From Candidatus Sumerlaeota bacterium (lineage in GTDB: Bacteria > Sumerlaeota > Sumerlaeia > SLMS01), in assembly GCA_020850785.1 (NCBI GenBank), contig JADZDZ010000172.1, positions 1 through 5,454 on the forward strand: a stretch of DNA of 5,454 nucleotides. The letters run 5' to 3'. The notes below the pieces were generated by a model. The model was not told where the DNA came from. It worked only from the letters and a program-made list of their open reading frames with translations, and did not search any database. Positions 5,254 through 5,454 of the stretch are shown here, piece by piece. Numbering within the stretch: the first letter of the stretch is position 1; the number at the start of each line of letters is the position of its first letter. Made by a program: the position numbers and the translations under genes.

Positions 5254-5454
5254 ATGCGAACGGCCAAGGCATTCACTCTTATCGAACTCCTCGTCGTGGT
5301 GATGATCATCGCCATTCTGGCGGCGATTGCTTTGCCGAGTTTCATCAATGCGCAGACGCGCTCGAAAGTTTCCCGGACGAAGTCCGATCTGCGGACAACC
5401 TCCGTCGGCGCGGAAATGTATGCGGTGGACAACAACCAGTATCCCGCCAGCTTC
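5254..5454 (+). CDS. Type IV prepilin / type II secretion pseudopilin (3' truncated by window edge)
   Basis: The first 67 residues of a prepilin-like protein. After a short basic leader MRTAKA comes FTLIELLVVVMIIAILAAIA, the class III signal and N-terminal hydrophobic helix, with Glu at position +5 of the mature protein, as needed for pilin assembly. Prepilin peptidase (PilD-like) would cut between Ala6 and Phe7 and methylate the Phe; the residue before the cut is Ala rather than the usual Gly. Mature sequence continues 'LPSFINAQTRSKVSRTKSDLRT' region, then 'YAVDNNQYP', a pattern familiar from GspG-like pseudopilins and from the many single prepilin-domain proteins in Planctomycetes-like and candidate phyla. 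The globular domain lies beyond the window, so pilus versus secretion role cannot be decided. No other pilus or secretion gene is visible in the window. The gene is divergent from the radical SAM gene. Confidence 0.92.
   Translation, partial: MRTAKAFTLIELLVVVMIIAILAAIALPSFINAQTRSKVSRTKSDLRTTSVGAEMYAVDNNQYPASF

Noticed and set aside
5250..5435. Small minus-strand open frame opposite the prepilin gene
   Set aside because: It is antisense to a clearly recognised prepilin N terminus.

Overview
The window is 5454 bases of GC-rich bacterial chromosome carrying six protein genes (two cut by the window edges) and one structural RNA. The layout is ordinary housekeeping and accessory chromosome. I see no tRNA, rRNA, insertion sequence, CRISPR array, phage gene or toxin-antitoxin pair. 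The organism cannot be named from this. The truncated gene at the right edge encodes a prepilin with an FTLIELLVVV-type start and an 'AQTRSKVSR' stretch. Together with the GT-C membrane protein, this style is common in the PVC/Planctomycetes-like and related candidate phyla (e.g. Sumerlaeota or Hydrogenedentota-like genomes). That placement is a low-confidence inference.

Left part: the 3' end of xseA (exonuclease VII large subunit) runs on the + strand. It converges on a minus-strand block made of the small bacterial SRP RNA (ffs) and, upstream of it, rpmB (ribosomal protein bL28). A strong intrinsic terminator follows rpmB, and its U-tract almost touches the predicted 5' end of the SRP RNA. 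This makes the SRP RNA's promoter a puzzle. A second terminator-like hairpin lies just upstream of rpmB, with its U-tract running into the rpmB Shine-Dalgarno site.

Middle part (minus strand): a GT-C type polytopic membrane glycosyltransferase, then a bidirectional terminator, then a secreted protein with two PDZ domains and no protease domain, then a PA0069-family radical SAM protein. These three share a strand but have sizeable gaps and no obvious common pathway, so I do not claim one operon. Right edge: the prepilin gene starts divergently from the radical SAM gene.

Most noteworthy signals not explained by the genes: two textbook G-quadruplex motifs on the + strand within about 105 bases, at the 3' end of the glycosyltransferase gene and just before rpmB; the rpmB leader hairpin; and the tight rpmB terminator/SRP RNA junction. 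I found no convincing novel multi-gene system.
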